Shown here one piece after another: positions 62,188 to 64,000 of a stretch of DNA of 64,000 bases; positions within the stretch are counted from its first letter, which is position 1, and each line of letters begins with the position of its first letter. Made by a program: the position numbers and the translations under genes. Source of the stretch: Bdellovibrio bacteriovorus (GTDB lineage: Bacteria > Bdellovibrionota > Bdellovibrionia > Bdellovibrionales > Bdellovibrionaceae). Below the pieces are notes generated by a model. That model did not search any database, had not been told where the DNA came from, and was given only the letters and a program-made list of their open reading frames with translations. Location: assembly GCF_001592745.1 (NCBI RefSeq), contig NZ_LUKD01000008.1, forward strand, positions 195,833 to 259,832, given 5' to 3'.

Positions 62188-64000
62188 TTAAAGTGAGTCA
62201 ACGAACAGCTCTAAGAGCTGATTTTGATAAGCATCACTTAGGAAAAACACATGCGATGTACTAATGACAGGGGAATACCAAACGCCGGTGTTTCCTGAAA
62301 GTCCAGGCATATGATTTTTTAAACCCGTTCCATCGGCGTTTACGGAATAAAGACTTAACATTCCATCTGCGTCGGCATCTGCACGATAGAACACGCGCGT
62401 GTTTCCCGAATACACGAAGAAATCATAGATATCGGCATAAGCAGGCAAGGTGACGAGTTTGCGTTGTAAAGTCCCGTCCCACTTCACGGCGTAAAGATCC
62501 CATTTTCCTAAGGTGTCGATAAGACCTGAATAAACAATCGTGCGATCCGCATCGTCTAAAATGCGCACGGCTTGCAAAGTATTGGCATTCACCTGACCGC
62601 CAGCGTAGGGAGCTTTACTAATTTTTCTTGAATCAGTTCCATCAAAATTAGAACTGTAGATTTCATAAACTTCCGGCGCCGACTCGCTAAGCGTGATTAA
62701 GCGCTTGTTGCTTCCTTCGATGAGCGCTTCAGACCAACTGGTGTTGGCGGTGGCATCCAACGAAGCGTTGATAGGATATAAAGTTTGGGTGCTGATATTG
62801 AAAGTTTTAAGGGCGGTCTTTCCATCTGTTGCCCAATCGCCTTTGATAATAGCGTAGGAAGAATCCGGACTGAAATTACAGTCTGTCGCCATTCGTGCTG
62901 TATCGATGCCTACGTCCACCAGATAATTTGTTGCTGGCGTGGCTACATTTACCAGGCGTACATCGTTTCGGCGGGCCACCGTGAGGTAACCCCAGTAACA
63001 AACCCAAGCAGAGTCTTTCGAAATTGAAAACCCGTTGACATCGAAAGCGGATCCAATCGCGGCATTCAGGGCGACAGGTGCTCCGCCGGAAAGGGGAATC
63101 ATATCCACTTCAATTTTTGTAGCCACTCGATAGTCCCATCGCACGACAATGGCAGAACCATCGGGTGTGACATCCCATTGATTGATCGTCGTGGTATGCG
63201 AGTAAGCCGGTGTAAGTTTCGTGTTGCCTGTGCCATCAAAATTGACGACGTAAATATCCATCACGGAATCCGCGGCAAGATCACCCATGTAAAGGATTTT
63301 GTTCGCAGACTCGATGACTTTGTACTGAGTGATGTTTCCGCCAGACGCTGTGATGGCTGCGTTCAATTTTAAAGGTGTGCTGGCTGAAGACGTGTCCGAA
63401 ATATAAAGCTCTTCCTTGCCAGCTGTATCCTGATCCGCGATGTAGATCACCTTTGCTCCATCCGCTGTGACGGAAAAGCTGCGTATTGTTCCACCACCTG
63501 TAGGAAAATTTTTGGTCATTCGCAACACATTGGAACCGTCAGCATCCGCAACATAAATGTGCATTTCTGCGTCCAGAGTGGGATTCTGACGGAAAACGAT
63601 TTTGGATCCATTCGCCGCAGCAAGTGGGGCAGGAACGTCGCCAGAAATAATTTGTGGCATCGTAATGCTAGTTAAAGAAGGAGACGAAAGACTGAGAGAA
63701 GCTAAGTAAACGCCATAGACATTATCCGTGATAGTGTCGGACTGAAACACGGCCAGGTTGCGTGTCCAATCGATAAAATAATTCTGATTAGCAAACATCA
63801 CACCGCCAGTAGCAATGGAAATTGCGGGACTGATTTTTCGAATAGAGCTGCCATCGACTGATGCCAAAAACATCTCGTAGCGTGCATCGACCAAAAGATC
63901 TGAAATAAACACAACCCGATCACTGGTAGGGCTGACTTTTATAACGGGGTAGTCATGCGCGAAAGTCGCAATCGAGTTTGTAGTCAATTTTACGGGAGGT
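62188..64000 (-). CDS. TolB-like beta-propeller protein, N-terminus beyond the window
   Basis: At least 603 residues; the frame is open to the window edge, so the true start lies outside. Repeated blades of TolB/WD40-like form: KVSPTSDRVVFISDLLVDARYEMFLASVDGSSIRKIS, VTADGAKVIYIADQDTAGKEELYISD, FNFDGTDSRKIS-like DGTDSRKISKAPYAGG, SVNADGTGLKNHM. More than one propeller seems likely at this length. Probably secreted or anchored, like its two downstream neighbours on the same strand. Confidence 0.8.
   Translation of the reverse strand, partial: PPVKLTTNSIATFAHDYPVIKVSPTSDRVVFISDLLVDARYEMFLASVDGSSIRKISPAISIATGGVMFANQNYFIDWTRNLAVFQSDTITDNVYGVYLASLSLSSPSLTSITMPQIISGDVPAPLAAANGSKIVFRQNPTLDAEMHIYVADADGSNVLRMTKNFPTGGGTIRSFSVTADGAKVIYIADQDTAGKEELYISDTSSASTPLKLNAAITASGGNITQYKVIESANKILYMGDLAADSVMDIYVVNFDGTGNTKLTPAYSHTTTINQWDVTPDGSAIVVRWDYRVATKIEVDMIPLSGGAPVALNAAIGSAFDVNGFSISKDSAWVCYWGYLTVARRNDVRLVNVATPATNYLVDVGIDTARMATDCNFSPDSSYAIIKGDWATDGKTALKTFNISTQTLYPINASLDATANTSWSEALIEGSNKRLITLSESAPEVYEIYSSNFDGTDSRKISKAPYAGGQVNANTLQAVRILDDADRTIVYSGLIDTLGKWDLYAVKWDGTLQRKLVTLPAYADIYDFFVYSGNTRVFYRADADADGMLSLYSVNADGTGLKNHMPGLSGNTGVWYSPVISTSHVFFLSDAYQNQLLELFVDSL

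Overview
The window looks like a chromosomal segment of Bdellovibrio or a close relative (Bdellovibrionota). I base this on four things: an AglRQS/Glt-type gliding operon with AgmX-like, TPR and beta-barrel partners; many secreted or lipoprotein genes with Gly/Ala/Ser-rich bodies; a free-standing GEMM-I RNA resembling the abundant 'merRNA' reported for B. bacteriovorus; and long beta-propeller surface lipoproteins. Species level is not resolved. There are no transposases, integrases, CRISPR arrays, rRNAs or tRNAs that I can see.

Layout. 1-5.7 kb: end of an upstream gene, a beta-barrel gene, lgt, an array of palindromes between two convergent terminators, a secreted papain-like protease, and hisS. 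5.7-8.7 kb: a four-gene cluster resembling the ZrgABC zinc-related ABC system with a DUF3299 partner. 8.7-14 kb (minus): a three-gene operon of FecR-domain protein, fibronectin-like/beta-barrel protein, and Cache-HAMP class III nucleotide cyclase. 14-24.4 kb: greB, a DUF3465 protein, a YheT-like hydrolase, a glycosyltransferase diverging from an Agl23-like GT-C protein, two lytic transglycosylases (Slt type and MltD type), a possible degenerate lysozyme-fold protein and a Tsx-like porin. 24.4-24.9 kb (minus): a stand-alone RNA of about 450 nt with its own promoter and terminator. It contains a canonical c-di-GMP-I aptamer and two 14-codon ORFs with ribosome-binding sites. 25-32.3 kb: an Mrp-like ATPase lacking the usual CxxC, a degenerate J-domain protein, DUF454, an RND pump, a dihaem cytochrome and glyS.

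32.5-43.2 kb is the most coherent system: ten tightly packed genes encode a TolQ-like stator, two ExbD/TolR-like proteins, a long TPR protein, a tiny exported protein, a single-pass protein with an AgmX/TonB-like C-terminus, an Ig-like lipoprotein, an outer-membrane barrel, another secreted helical protein and a VWA-domain lipoprotein. Together they look like an envelope-spanning, proton-driven gliding machine carrying a CglB-like adhesin in the same operon. 43.2-55.2 kb: a small secreted protein, ppdK, a tiny membrane ORF interrupted by an in-frame stop, a Cys-containing repeat lipoprotein, smc, a DbpA-like helicase and a secreted HEARH-motif protein. 55.2-64 kb (minus): two tandem paralogous lipoproteins of about 1,120 residues with Ig-like repeats and NHL propellers, then a TolB-like propeller protein cut by the window edge.

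The strongest leads are the stand-alone c-di-GMP RNA with its micro-ORFs, the gliding operon with its VWA lipoprotein, the 27-bp-pitch palindrome array after lgt, and the stop-interrupted small membrane ORF. All functional calls are made by eye from sequence; no database search was run.
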